64,000 nt of DNA from Pseudorasbora parva (GCF_024679245.1 NC_090183.1:18416207-18480206), one strand, 5' to 3'. Shown: positions 21,330-32,950, counted from the first letter of the stretch. Numbers and translations are program-made. Notes: generated by a model from the sequence alone, not told the origin.

Positions 21330-21910
21330 ATCCCACGAGCACGGCACACCCCCTCATTCACACCGCTCACACTTCATTGGGCACTGGCCACCCTTGGGTA
21401 AATGAAACCCTCTCGCTGCTGCAAGATCTCTTCTGGTTGCCCAACATGGGAGATGTCAGAAGGTACGTGAGAGGGTGTCGGGAGTGCACCATGTCCAATA
21501 GCCCCCGGCAACTCCCTGCAGGAAAACTCCTCCCGCTGTCTGTTCCCAATCGTCCATGGTCACACCTAGGAGTGGATTTCATCACCGACCTTCCTGTCTC
21601 CGATGGTAATACCTGCATCCTAGTGGTAGTGGACCATTTCTCTAAGTCCTGTCGTCTCATCCCTCACCCCCTCCCACTCATCGTCGAGGAAGGAACAGCT
21701 TACAGTGTAAAGGAGATCCTGGACTCCCGGCGCCGTGGTGGTCTCCTAGAGTATTTGGTGGACTGGGAGGGCTACAGTCCAGAAGAACGCTCTTGGGTAC
21801 CCAAATATGACATTCTTGATCCCACTCTGATTGAACATTTCCATGCCTCTCATCCTAACAGACGTGCAACCAACCAACGCCAGCCACTTACAGCGCACAC
21901 CCTCTCCTGA
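21330..21910 (+). pseudogene. Gypsy integrase remnant and chromodomain
   Basis: After a frameshift near 21380 the frame holds the integrase zinc-binding part (CRECTMSN) and the start of the catalytic core with WSHLGVDFITDLP and VVVDHFSK. It then jumps at about 21685 to VKEILDSRRRGGLLEYLVDW and EERSWVPKYDI, a C-terminal chromodomain. The second half of the catalytic core, including the Glu, is deleted without breaking the frame. Confidence 0.85.
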
Positions 21911-22120
21911 GTTCTGATCACGCACATCTACTACTCATCATCACCCCAATCACCACCAGCACAAAAGACACACACACACTCTCAGTCACTGTCCGGTCTT
22001 GTCTAGAGAAGGTACTAATGCTCTGTTTTTCCTCAGGACTCCCGCATAGATATCTACTGATCACCAACGTCCCTTTTCAAGTCTCCCTGTGTTTCTAGTC
22101 CAGTGTGTGTGTCCAGCAAA
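21893..22120 (+). repeat. 3' LTR of the Gypsy element, truncated both sides
   Basis: From ACACCCTCTCCTGAGTTCTG this matches 18056-18280 with scattered differences and breaks off at about 22120, where a MITE begins. The LTR start is also missing. Confidence 0.8.
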
Positions 22121-22124
22121 CTGG

Positions 22125-22490
22125 GTTTTTTCTACACATGTGCATTGTGTTTTTTTCCGTGAATTATTAATGAGTCTTTTCTGCTTCCATATCAAATCCA
22201 TATGGTAAAGCCTGTGCTGCTGACATAGACTGATAAACTGAATCCATTCTCTACTAATTCTCAGGGCGGGCAAAGCAGAGGAAGGGGTGGAAACTTTTCC
22301 TGGTATGATGTCATAACAGGAGAATTCAGGATCAGCTTGTCTGAGCTCTCATTTTCTCAAATGCAGAGAAAGGCAGCCAGAACTCGGTTTACAAGCCAAT
22401 TGGGGACAATATTCAGGCTAGGGGAACTCACATTAATGTTGAAAAACCTTGTAAAATAAAAATGTCATGCCCTGTGACCTTTAAGAGTTA
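22125..22490. mobile_element. TTAA-type MITE (5' end unclear)
   Basis: A familiar cyprinid repeat ending TGTGACCT followed by TTAA (22491-22494). It joins the broken Gypsy LTR, which suggests that a deletion or insertion there removed the left terminus. Confidence 0.55.
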
Positions 22491-22693
22491 CCCAGTCATT
22501 ATTCAGGAGCTACTAATGATCTGGACCATTATTTTAAAGTAAAAAACAAGGTAATTAGTGATGCATTTTAATACTTTATTCAGAGTAAAAAAATGACAAT
22601 TTTTAAGAACTTCAAGTGATCTACTAACAATGTTTTCCACTTTAAAATAATGGTTCAGATCACCATTATTTTATACTATATACTAGGTAACAC

Positions 22694-23110
22694 TTAAGGG
22701 TTAGTTCACCCAAAAATTTAATTTATGTCATTAATGACTCACCCTAATGTTGTTCCACACCCGTAAGACCTCCGTTCATCTTCGGAACACAGTTTAAGAT
22801 ATTTTATATTTAGTCCGAGAGCGTATCCAAGTGCATGCACACTTTACTGTCCATATCCAGAAAGGGAATAAAAACATCATCAAGTAGTCCATATGTGACA
22901 TCAGTTAGTTAGTTAGAATCTCTTGAAGCATCGAAAATACATTTTGGTCCAAAAATAACAAAAACTACGACTTTATTCAGCATTGTCGTCTCTTCCGTGT
23001 TTGTTTTCAAACCTCAAATAAAGATTCAAACGTTCATGAATCAGTAAATCGATCAATAATTTGGATCGCCAATGTCACGTGATTTCAGGAGTTTGGCAGT
23101 TTGACACACC
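22694..23110. mobile_element. cyprinid MITE beginning AGGGTTAGTTCACCC
   Basis: TTAA followed by AGGGTTAGTTCACCCAAAAA is the terminus of an abundant fish MITE; the body continues with TGTTCCACACCCGTAAGACC. The other end was not located precisely. Fragments of related sequence lie at 17860-17970 and 62960-63050. Confidence 0.65.
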
Positions 23111-23119
23111 ATCCAAATC

Positions 23120-23374
23120 ATGAATCAATAAGCTGTCTTATCAATAATTATCAATTGATTACATTTTATGTAAGTTTTGTAAATTCCATTACAAGTCATT
23201 TACAAGTAATTAGTTAATGATTAACTAATGAGTGATATGTTAATTATTTTACATATATTTAGTAGATTCAATTATAAGTCATTTGCAATTGACTAGTTAA
23301 TGATGAACTATATAATTATAAATTTCATAAATGTTAATAAATTGTTACTTTTTGTGTTTTGTAGATTCAGTTAT
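23120..23374. repeat. degenerate 'taatgatgaactaa' repeat related to 38187-38690
   Basis: Words such as TTACAAGTCATTTACAAGTA, TTAGTTAATGATTAACTAAT and ATATTTAGTAGATTCA are shared with the left arm of the 38187-41818 structure. It abuts the LTR at 23375. Confidence 0.7.
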
Positions 23375-24368
23375 TGTCACATGCCTGTCCTGTCTTGTGT
23401 GCACATGTGGGTTTTGTTATGTTGAGCATGTGCTCGTGTCATTGTCAGATCCCTCCCCCTTGTTATCCGATTAGTGTTATTGGCCCCACCTGTGTTCCCT
23501 GATTCCCCTCTTGATTTCTTCCCTTTATAGCTCCTTGTGTTTGTCAGTCTGTTGTATGATCCTTGTATGTCTATGTCTTCCGTTTCCCCGCTGGTATGGT
23601 TTTTGAGTTTATTTGTGTTGTCTGATTGTGTTTTGCCCCATTGTGGGGTTTTGTTTTGTGTTTCTGTTTCTTTTTGTGATAATAAATACACTCTTTGCAC
23701 TTGAGTCCTTGCACCTGTTTTCTCGTGGGTGTAACGTGACAGAAGGATCCAACCCTACTAGGAGGACTCAGCAGGAGGTGTTTTGTTTATTTTTTTTGTT
23801 GTTCTCTGTGGAGATGGACCTGGACAGACATTTACAGGTGATGTGGCAGGTAAACTCCAAGTAGATCCGTCAACAGGGGGCGGGTGTAAAGGAGTTTTCC
23901 ATGCCAATTCCTCAAGGAGGTGCATCACCTGTACCTAAACGAGTGCGGATCGTGTTCTGGTGGTCCCAATGCCGGTGGATTGTATTCCGGTGGTCCCAGT
24001 ACAGGTGGATCGTGTTCCGGTGGTCCCAGTACCGGTGGATCATATTCCGGTGGTCCCAGTACCGGTGGATCGAGTTCCGGTGGTCCCAATGCCGGTGGAT
24101 CGTATTCCGGTGGTCCCAGTGCCGGTGGATCGTATTCCGTTGGTCCCAGTGCCGGTGGATCATGTGTCAGTGGATCGTATTCGGTGGTCCTAGTGCCGGT
24201 GGATCGTGTTCCGGTGGTCCCAATGCCGGTGGTCCCAGTACCGGTGGAACGTATTCCGGTGGTCCCAGTGCCGGTGGACACTGCTGGACCGGAGAAGTTT
24301 CCCTGGCGCCGTGCTCTGCCTGTGCCGCTGAGGCGCCCTGCTTTAATGCGCCGCTGAGGCGCCCTGAA
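23375..24368 (+). mobile_element. LTR element, 5' LTR plus minisatellite interior, truncated
   Basis: A 367-bp LTR (23375-23741; TGTCACATGCC to AACGTGACA, TATA-like CTTTATAG and AATAAA near 23682) is followed by AGAAGGATCCAACC and a short leader, then a 30-bp minisatellite. No pol gene and no 3' LTR. It is an older, opposite-strand relative of the complete element at 47312-49455, sharing LTR ends and the 30-bp repeat. Confidence 0.8.
23950..24285 (+). repeat. 30-bp minisatellite inside the LTR element
   Basis: About eleven copies of GGTGGATCGTGTTCCGGTGG plus TCCCAGTACC with minor changes; one frame reads as PVDRVPVVPV repeats. The period is a multiple of three and several frames stay open. 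The same repeat is found at 48455-48655 in the other LTR element. Confidence 0.9.
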
Positions 24369-24369
24369 T

Positions 24370-25452
24370 TCTGTTGCCATTATAATACAGTAGTCATCAT
24401 TAACTAAGCATTAGCTTCTCATGACTTCATCATGTTTGTGGCCCCTCAACTAAAGTGGTGACATGGTCCTCTGAAACAATGATGAATGTGTTATTAATAA
24501 TGGCATTGTGAAATGACACTGATATGTACATGAAAGTTCAAGCCTTTACACACAGTTATCGTAAGTTTTTTCATAGTTTAATGTGATGTACAGATGAATA
24601 TTGAAGTCAATAAATTCAAGTTCACGTAAACTCTTCCCTCCCTCTGCTACGGCGTCACGTTATGACAGTCAACACGATGATGATTCAATATTCCTGTTAT
24701 TATACTTAAAATAGTTTACAGAAAAGGCTTAACAAACTATTGCATAGAATGCAGAATTCATGTGCTATGTGCTGAGCCTGGGGACAGTTTGGGGTCTGAC
24801 CATTTACCTGCAGGCTACTATGAAGAAGACATGAACATGCCTAACTCAGAGATCATGATTAATAAAAAACTTTAGTTAATCACATTAGTTTATATAACTT
24901 ACTGGTCTAGCCTGTGCATAAGGTAACGTTGATTTTCGAATATATTCCTTTAATAATTCACAAGTTCACACTTACATTACTCAACTAGAGCAAGTATTAT
25001 TATTATTTTTATTTATTTGTTTATTTTAATGGATCCGATAGCTTGAAAGTCTATGTAATCAGCCTTCCTGGGGTCCATTCTAAAATGTTACATTGTAACT
25101 ACAACAACAACATCATAGTAGGTAAAATATACACAAATTACATAAATACATTCAAACATACATAAATTCCGGTTTCGAAAGTAGTCTTACATGCATGAAT
25201 TAGACCAATTTTTAAACATAGAAAACATCATGATCATGAGTAATAATCCATAATGTATGATGATTTACTCACCTTAGTTAATGTTTTAATTAAGGTGTTG
25301 TTAATCCATGAAGTCATGAATGAAAGACATTGAATTCCTGTTAGTTCCTGATGATTCATGAGATATTAATGCATGTAGTAATGCATAAGTCATGCATTAA
25401 TTAATCCATGAATTCATGATAATTCATGTACCCTTACTGCAAAGTGTTACCA
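24370..25452. other. unassigned; MITE-like right portion
   Basis: The right part (25210-25452) is rich in TTCATGA/TCATGAA palindromic words and ends CAAAGTGTTACC, the same terminus as at 41818, so it is probably a relative of that MITE group. The rest, including 24390-25200, is not classified. Confidence 0.45.
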
Positions 25453-25546
25453 ACAGCTCAATGTCCTTTTGCGTGACACCAAACCTTCACAAGATGGTGC
25501 CAAGATATAATAAATGAACGTGTGGCATGACACTCCCCGTCTGGTA
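25453..25546 (-). repeat. BEL/Pao 3' LTR, truncated
   Basis: On the minus strand, GACGGGGAG (polypurine-like) is followed by TGTCATGCCACACGTTCATT. About 90 bp match 34090-34164. It breaks off at a MITE end near 25452. Confidence 0.7.
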
Positions 25547-25554
25547 TTGTTTAG

Positions 25555-26770
25555 ATACCACTATAACCAATTGGGATAAAGGAATGATAACATAAGTAGA
25601 CCCCACAAAGCATCAGTCCTCTGTTTGCATGAGAAGGACCGTTTCCGTTATAGGTCTGAGGAACGTCTTGATTGTCCCATCCCTTGCAACTCTTAATTCA
25701 ACTGTTCTCACTTTTCCATTACTGCTGGCGAAAATCTTAGTCACAAGAGCCATAGGCCATTCATTGTGCTTGGCTTGAGCATCCTTGAGAAGGACCGCAT
25801 CGCCCTCTCTTAGATTCCGTCGTTCCTTTTGCCATTTACTTCGACTTTGAAGTGTTGCAAGGTATTCTCGCCTCCATCTACTCTAGAAGGCGTTGGCAAG
25901 ATGCTGCACCCTTCTCCATTGCTGTCTGTGGAGGTCAGTCTCCTTGAAATTGCCTGGAGGTGAGAGGACTGCATTAGTCTTTTGAGTTAAAAGCATGGCT
26001 GGCGTCAACAAGAAATGTTAGTCTGGGTCTGTAGATATAGGAACAAGAGGTCTTGAATTGACAATTCCTGTAACCTCTGCCATCAGAGTAGATAACACTT
26101 CATGTGTCAAGCAGGAAGGACTGATCTGTTGGAGCATGGAATCCAGTATACGCCTGGAGACCCCTATCATCCGCTACCAGTCTCCTCCCATGTGGGATGC
26201 ATGAGGGGGATTGAAGACCCAGGAACAACCTTCACCACTCAGATACCTCTTCACACTAGGCTTTTGAGAATCTGTTAACACAATTTCCAGCTCCTTACAA
26301 GCTCCTACAAAATTAGTCCCACAGTCAGAACGAATTTGTTTAGCAGGTCCTCGCAGAGCTAAAAACCTTCTCAAGGCATTTATGAAGGTAGATGAATCCA
26401 TGCAGTCAATCAGCTCAATGTGTATGGCACGAGTGCTCATACAGATGAAAAGAACAGCCCATCTTTTAGTCTGAGTTTGACCTCCTTGTGTGCGCCTTGC
26501 GACGACTGTCCAAGGTCCAAAAACATCAAGACCAACATACGTGAAGGGGGGTTCCGTACTTAAGCGATCGATGGGCAAGTCTGCCATCTTCTGCTCAGTT
26601 ACTCTTCCACGAAGCTTGTTGCACATGACGCACTTGTGTAGAGTGCTGTTTATAAGCTTCCTTACACCAATAATCCAGTATCCTGCACTGCGGATAGAAG
26701 ATTCAGTGAACACACGACCCCGATGCTTGACCTGATCATAGTAATGATTTGTTTGTGAGAAGTGTAACGA
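25555..26770 (-). pseudogene. BEL/Pao integrase
   Basis: The N-terminal H/C region with KCVMCNKLRGR precedes TYVGLDVFGPW (first catalytic Asp, about 26540), RWAVLFICMSTRAIHIELI and IRSDCGTNFVGACKELE (second Asp), then NPPHASHMGG, where the catalytic Glu should follow; the codons there have changed to a stop (26174). Homology continues to about 25640 with the C-terminal REGDAVLLKDAQAKHNEWP-like segment. It is an inactive copy. Confidence 0.85.
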
Positions 26771-27062
26771 TTCGGTAAGGAAGGAAGGAACAGGACACGG
26801 GGGTCGGCGAGACTGCTGACGACTTTTATTAATATTTAACACAGCGTGCACACTTCAGCGTGTGACTTTCTCATAAACACTCAGGAACAGTTTCAATTCC
26901 GGGTTGCGGCCTTTCCGGTTTCCGGTAATCTCAGTCTCTCAGGTGGGTGCGTCAGCAGTCCGTGTCTCTCTCTTCCCTGCTTCCGTTTCTCCTGGCGCTT
27001 TATACTCAGACCCAGGTCAGGAAGCAGACAAACTGGCTAAACCAACCGTCTGCTAGCTGTCA
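26763..27062 (-). repeat. probable solo LTR of a different retroelement
   Basis: A 300-bp segment bounded TG...CA (minus strand TGACAGCTAGCAGACGG to CCGAATCGTTACA). It carries a TATA-like TATAAAG near 27000 and AATAAA near 26830 in the right order for a minus-strand LTR. No clear target duplication was found, so the borders are tentative. Confidence 0.45.
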
Positions 27063-27169
27063 CCAAAGTCAGCTAAAGCCCAGCACATAGCTCTCTTTCA
27101 CCTAGATATTATCACATAGAGACTGTGTCTGTTCACAGAATTAGTAAATACAAAAAACCATCAAAACCA

Positions 27170-28030
27170 TTCAACAGTAAAAATTTAATTGATGTCCAAA
27201 AAATAAACAACAGATATAATACGGATGAACAATTGATAAAGCTTGGGTTTCTGAATATTCGATCCCTTTCTCCAAAAACGCTTATTGTTAATGATATGAT
27301 TATAGATCATAACTTAGATGTGCTGTGTTTGACAGAAACCTGGCTAAAACCTGACGACTACATTACTTTAAATGAGTGCACCCCCGAGATGATTGTTATA
27401 AACATGAGCCACGTCTGAAAGGTAAAGGGGGGGAGGGGGTGTTGCTGTAATTTATAATAATATTTTCAGTATTACTCAGAAGTCTAGTTTCAAATATAAT
27501 CCCTTTGAAGTTTTGGTGCTTTATGTAACATTGTGTAGTGTAAATGATAAATCCCGTTTGACATTTGTGTTGGCTACTGTATACAGGCCACCAGGGCACA
27601 ATACAGACTTTATCAAAGAATTTGCTGGTTTTGTATCAGAGTTAGTATTAGCTGTAGATAAAGTACTAATTGTTGGTGATTTTAATATCCATGTAGACAA
27701 TGAATAAGACGCATTGGGATTGGCATTTAAAGACATTCTAAACTCTATTGGAGTTAGACAACACGTATCGGGACCCACTCATCGCCTTAATCATACTTTA
27801 GATCTAATAATGTCACATGGAATAAATGTTGATACTGTTAAAATTCTGCAGCAGAGCGATGACATCTCAGATCATTACCTAATATCATGTATACTTAATT
27901 TACCTAAGGCTGCAAAGCCATCCCCTCGCTTCAAATATGGCAGGACGATAACTGCTGCGACTAAACATTGCTTTGTACATAATCTTCCTCATCAGTTCCA
28001 TCTCCTCAGCATTTCAGATAGCTAGGAGGA
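27170..28030 (+). pseudogene. L2 LINE endonuclease domain
   Basis: APE-type endonuclease motifs are visible: [12 protein letters not shown] near 27245, LCLTETWL (catalytic Glu), ATVYRPPG near 27580, VGDFNIHVD (catalytic Asp/Asn) near 27675 and SDHYLISC (the SDH motif) near 27870. Two frameshifts and a stop at about 27706 break the frame. This is the N-terminal half of ORF2. Confidence 0.82.
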
Positions 28031-28505
28031 ACTTGATGTTGCAACAGAAACTATTGACTCTCTCTTTACTAGCACTTTAGACATAGTTGCTCCCCAGCGC
28101 TTAAAGAAGATTAAAGCAAATAATCCAACACCGTGGTACAACGAGCACACTCGGGCACTTAAAACAGCAGCCAGAAAAATGGAGCGCAGCTGGAAGAAAA
28201 CAAAACTGGAGGTTTTTCGCAATTTGTGGAAAGAGAGCATGATGGCATATAGAAAGGCCATAAAAACTGCTAGATCTGCTTATTTCTCAACTCTTTTAGA
28301 AGAAAACAAACACAACCCTAGGTATTTATTCGATACAGTGGCTAAACTAACAAAAAATAAAGCTTCAACTTCTGATGTTTGTAAACAACACAGCAGTAAT
28401 GACTTTACTGTATGAACTTCTTTACTAGTAAGATTGATAATATTAGGAATAAAATTATAACCATGGAGCCGCCTACTACAGTATCACTTCAGACAGAGCA
28501 TTGTA

Positions 28506-29201
28506 GTGTCACTGAGGAAAAATTACACTCATAAGTTGGCTATAATTAAACCACTTATTAAAAAAACGCAACTTGATCCTAAAGAATTAGTTAATTACAA
28601 GCCAATCTCGAATCTACAGTTTCTATCAAAAATACTAGAAAAGGCCGTGTCTTCACAATTATGTTCCTTTTTAGAAAGAAATGGTATATGTGAGGATTTC
28701 CAGTCAGGATTTAGACCGTATCATAGTACTGAGACTGCTCTAATTAGAGTTACAAATGATTTACTCTTATCATCTGATCGTGGTTGTATCTCTCTATTAG
28801 TGTTACTCGATCTTAGCGCTGCATTTGAAACTATCGATCATATTATATTTAATAGAATCGAAAATTATGTTGGCATTAGTGGAACTGCATTGGCATGGTT
28901 TAAATCGTACTTATCTGACCGTTATCAGTTTGTAGCAGTAAATGAAGAGATGTCACACCGATCACAAGTTCAGTATGGAGTACCGCAAGGCTCAGTGTTA
29001 GGACCGTTGCTTTTCACCCTGTATATGCTACCACTGGGAGATATCATTAGGAAGCATGGCGTTAGTTTTCATTGTTATGCTAACGATACTCAGCTCTATA
29101 TTTCCTTATGCCCTGACGAAACGTACCAATTCACAAGATTAACGGAATGCATAGCTGATATAAAAAATTGGATGAATAGTAATTTCCTGCAACTTAATTA
29201 A
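28506..29201 (+). pseudogene. L2 LINE reverse transcriptase domain
   Basis: One 231-residue open piece holds the finger and palm blocks: [51 protein letters not shown] (first catalytic Asp), [18 protein letters not shown] and CYANDTQLY. The last block is normally ADD; here the first Asp of the pair is Asn, which should abolish polymerase activity. A stop follows at 29199. Confidence 0.9.
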
Positions 29202-29303
29202 GATAAAACTGAATTTTAAATTATTGGACAGAAAAGCTCCACAAGTAGTAACCTAGAATACTGTCTAACACTTGATGTCTGCTCTGTCAAGCCCTCGTCG
29301 TCA

Positions 29304-29890
29304 GTGAGGAACCTGGGTGTGCTCTTTGATTCCAATCTTTCATTTAAAAGCCACGTTTCTAGCATCTGTAAAACCGCATTCTACCATCTTAAAAATATAT
29401 CTAAATTACGGCACATGCTTTCAATGCAAAATGCTGACCAGTTAGTACATGCGTTCATGAGCTCAAGGCTAGATTATTGTAACGCTCTACTGGGTGGTTG
29501 CCCTGCTCGCTTAATAAACAAACTCCAGTTAGTCCAAAATGCAGCAGCTCGAGTTCTTACTAGATCCAGGAAGTATGATCATATTAGTCCAGTTCTGTCA
29601 ACACTGCACTGGCTCCCTATTAAACATTGCATACATTTTAAAATCTTGCTTATTACTTACAAAGCACTAAATGGTTAAGCTCCCCAGTACTTAAGCGAGC
29701 TCTTAACACATTATACTCTATCACGTCTATTGCGGTCTCAAAACTCTGGCCAGTTGATAATACCTAGAATATCTAAATCAACTGCAGGCGGTCGATCCTT
29801 TTCCTATTTAGCACCTAAACTCTGGAACAATCTTCCTAGCATTGTTCGGGAAGCAGATACACACTCTGTCAGTTTAAATCTAGACTAAAA
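29304..29890 (+). pseudogene. L2 LINE ORF2 C-terminus
   Basis: RNLGVLFDSNLSFKSHV, then FMSSRLDYCNALLGGCP and QNAAARVLTRSRK, and, after a stop at 29676, SFSYLAPKLWNNLPSIVR. This is the conserved C-terminal region of L2 ORF2. Related but distinct from the minus-strand fragment at 16742-17465. Confidence 0.85.
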
Positions 29891-30814
29891 ACATCTCTTT
29901 ACTATGGCATACACATAGAACATTTTTAACTTTCATTATTCAAATCAATTGACTGATTGTTAGGCTGCATTAACTAGGTCAGCCGGAACCGGGACACTTC
30001 CCATAACACCTGATGTACTTGTTACATCATAAAAAGAGTGGCATCTACGCTAATGTTAGTCTCTCTGTTTTTCCCAAGGTTTATCCCGGATCCGGGCCGT
30101 GTCCGGATTGGACGGTGGACCTGCGCCTGGACATGATCAACGCATCCTGGAGTGTCTGCTGAGACTGTGTCAATTGGTGTCTCCTCTGAATTTGCCTCAC
30201 CGGCAAGTCATGCTCAGAAAACCCGTCTCCGGTGCAATAATTCCGATCTTTCATGTATTCATACTATTGTGTAATCGACGCACCATCCTAAATAAACCCT
30301 TCTCTTCTGTGATACCCTGAAATTTTGAATAATCCGATCTAATATGATTTCTGACCTGTAAGGTTGCCATAATAATAATCATACACGGTGTGTTAATAGG
30401 CCAGAGGAGAACTGGCACCCCGACTGAGTCTGGTTTCTCCCAAGGCTTATTTTTCTCCATCATGCCCGATGGAGTTTTGGTTCCTTGCCATTGTTGCCTT
30501 TGGCTTGGCTTGCTCAGTTGGGGATACTAAAATTATGATCAAAGTTATTCAACTATTTATACAGATAAAATGTATGATTTAGGTTTTAATTCATTCTATA
30601 AACTATAATACGGATCTGCCAACATTGTTGCTATATGATCAATTAAAATAAGCTGATAACATCACTGTTTTCTCCAGAACGACTGTACAGCCAAATCTAA
30701 TTTTGATTTTGATGCAATATTATCCTGTTTGACACTGTAAAGCTGCTTTGACACAATCTTGATTGTAAAAGCGCTATATAAATAAAGTTGATTGATTGAT
30801 TAATGCTTCACAAG

Positions 30815-31910
30815 TAGTTTTGCAGCATGACTGCGTCCTGGGAGGATCAAAGGAAATTTCTCTTCGAGATCCAGAGTCGCGTTCTTAAGCCGACCTCTTA
30901 TCCTAAGAAGGCCTCTACTATCTACGTAAGGGTTCCGTTTTCAGAGCACCGTGCCTTGGGATGTCATTACTTTCAGCAATGCAGGTAAGCTCTTCTTGGT
31001 AGGCTTCCCTCTGAACGCTTCTGATTACAACTTCCTCTGCTTGCGACAACTCTTTCACTGTACGATGCTTAGCACAGTAGTGCCATGATCTACAGGATCT
31101 TTCTCTATCATCAGACGACTTGTAAGTCTGAGCGACGTGTAGGAGAGAAGCTATGGCTCTGACTAATGACCTCCAAGAAGAGAATTGCTCAAATCTTTGA
31201 CATTCGAGATGAGAATTGTCAGTGGATAGAGTAGTAGCGTGAGGACGAACTTCTGTGTCCGACTCTGGCCCAATGAGGTCGAATTCCTTTTCCTCCAGTG
31301 ATGGATTCTTATCCACTCGTTACAGGAAGGCAGGTCCCGAAAGCCAGGTGGTGGTGCTCAACAGAGCTGCTGGAACAGAGCGGGTGACATGGTCTGCAGG
31401 GTTATGCTTCGTAGAGATATAGTGCCATTGTGTTGGGCTTGACACTCTGCGAATTCGCTGCACTCTGTTGGCTACATAGATGTAGAAACGTCTTGTCTGG
31501 TTATAAATGTATCCCAGGATGACTCTACTATCTGTGTAAAATTCCACAGCATCTAGAGTGAAGTCCAACTTGTTCATGATCGTCTCCGCTATCTCTGCAG
31601 CTAGAACCGCCGCTCCTAGTTCCAGTCTAGGAATGGTATGTGCAGCTTGCGCAGCCAACTTCGTCTTCCCTAGGACAAACCCGGTATGACATGCTCCTTC
31701 GCTATTGATGACACGAAGATATGCCACTGCTGCAATCGCTCTGACAAAAGCATCTGAGAATATGTGGAGTTCCTTTCTCAGAGCCGTAGAGAGAGTAGTA
31801 TGAACATATGGTCTGGGAATCTCAAGAGCTGTTTGAGATCTTGTAGAGATAACCTCCACGCATTCCATACTTCTTCCTTATCTTAAGGGAGAGGAGAGTC
31901 CCAGTCAAGA
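30815..31910 (-). pseudogene. BEL/Pao RNase H and linker to integrase
   Basis: Minus strand. The RNase H part (31320-31868) has IFSDAFVRAIAAVAYLR, FVLGKTKLA, TIPRLELGAAVLAAEIAE and VEFYTDSRVILGYIYN, ending in TKHNPADHVTRSV; these are BEL/Pao hallmarks. The first residues of the active site read SDAF, where SDAS is usual. A second open piece (30918-31316) continues towards integrase and is cut at about 30815 by the LINE insertion. Confidence 0.85.
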
Positions 31911-32022
31911 GCCTCACCTGAGAGTTCTCGTAAAAGGAATTTCCCTTCAATGATGACAGGGGCAACAAACCCAAGTGGGGAGAGACCCTGCCTTCTTCCT
32001 TCCTTATCCCGATTAAACTTTG

Positions 32023-32950
32023 TTACACATACTTTTCCATACCATAAGCCGCTGCATGTCGAAGACCATAAATGGCTACACCAGGAGATGGACTATTTCC
32101 GAACACATGCACCCTCATGCGGTATTCCATTATCTCTTCCCTGGTGTTATTGCCCTTGAACCAAAGGAATCGAAGGAAGTCTCTGTCTTCCTCTTTCACG
32201 ATGAAGCGGTGAAACATCTGCTCGATGTCCGCAGTTACAGCTACCAGCTCCGTTCTGAAACGCAGTAAGACTCCCAAGAGGCTGTCATTCAAATCTGGAC
32301 CAGAGAGAAGAACATCGTTCAAGAAGATGCCCTGTGTTTGCGCGCTGGAGTCAAAGACAACTCTGATCTGACCGGGCTTCTGCGGGTGGTACACCCCAAA
32401 CATAGGGAAATAACAACATTCCTGGCCTTCTCGAAGAGGAGGGGCTGCTTCTGCGTGGTCACGATCAAAGATGTTTTGCATTCAAATCTGGACCAGAGAG
32501 AAGAACATCGTTCAAGGAGATGCCCTGTGTTTGCGCGCTGGAGTCAAAGACAACTCTGATCTGACCGGGCTTCTGCGGGTGGTACACCCCAAACATAGGG
32601 AAATAACAACATTCCTGGCCTTCTCGAAGAGGAGGGGCTGCTTCTGCGTGGTCACGATCAAAGATGTTTTGCATGAAGGTAACAAAATGAGACTTCATCT
32701 GAGGTTTCTTTTCCAGTGTGCGCAAAAGGGAGTTTAGGCATGTCAATACCTGCTCTCTATTACTCGGAAGTCGCTGGCGAGGTGTTCTGAAGGGGAGTGG
32801 TGCAACCCAACTATTGCTCTCATCCATGAACATCTCTTTATGCATGATGTCCAGAAAACATCTGTCTTCAATGGACAAACTGACTTTGTATTCATCTTTT
32901 GATCGCTCAAAAATGGTATCCCCTATAGCATAGTCATCAAAGATGAAGGT
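32023..32950 (-). pseudogene. BEL/Pao reverse transcriptase, active site deleted
   Basis: Minus strand: ESNSWVAPLPFRTPRQRLP, YFPMFGVYHPQKPGQIRVVF, DSSAQTQGISLNDVLLSGPD, then LVAVTADIEQMFHRF (first catalytic Asp) and FLRFLWFKGNN. The frame then reaches AIYGLRHAAAYGMEKYV and stops; the block that should carry the YVDD pair is absent, and the next recognisable sequence (near 31960) is already past the palm. A 193-bp direct duplication inside shifts the frame. Confidence 0.86.
32286..32671. repeat. 193-bp tandem duplication within the BEL/Pao reverse transcriptase
   Basis: 32286-32478 and 32479-32671 are nearly identical direct copies (one base change seen). 193 is not divisible by three, so the duplication frameshifts the polymerase; two overlapping open frames with the same protein sequence result. 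Confidence 0.93.

Larger units (their letters stand above)
18015..22120 (+). mobile_element. chromodomain-type Gypsy LTR retrotransposon, decayed
   Basis: A 458-bp 5' LTR, gag, protease, reverse transcriptase, RNase H, part of integrase, a chromodomain and a truncated 3' LTR lie in the standard Ty3/Gypsy order. The chromodomain places it among the vertebrate chromoviruses (sushi-like group). At least three frameshifts, an in-frame stop, an internal integrase deletion and a truncated 3' LTR make it inactive. No target duplication can be read because the 3' end is lost. Confidence 0.9.
27100..30805 (+). mobile_element. L2-type LINE inserted in the BEL/Pao element
   Basis: Endonuclease, reverse transcriptase and C-terminal regions lie in order on the plus strand, followed by about 900 bp of 3' untranslated sequence ending in AAAGCGCTATATAAATAAAG and TGATTGATTGAT repeats, typical of fish L2 (CR1-superfamily) elements. 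The 5' end is at about 27100 and is probably truncated. The same 3' tail recurs, inverted, at 63232-63452. Confidence 0.88.
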
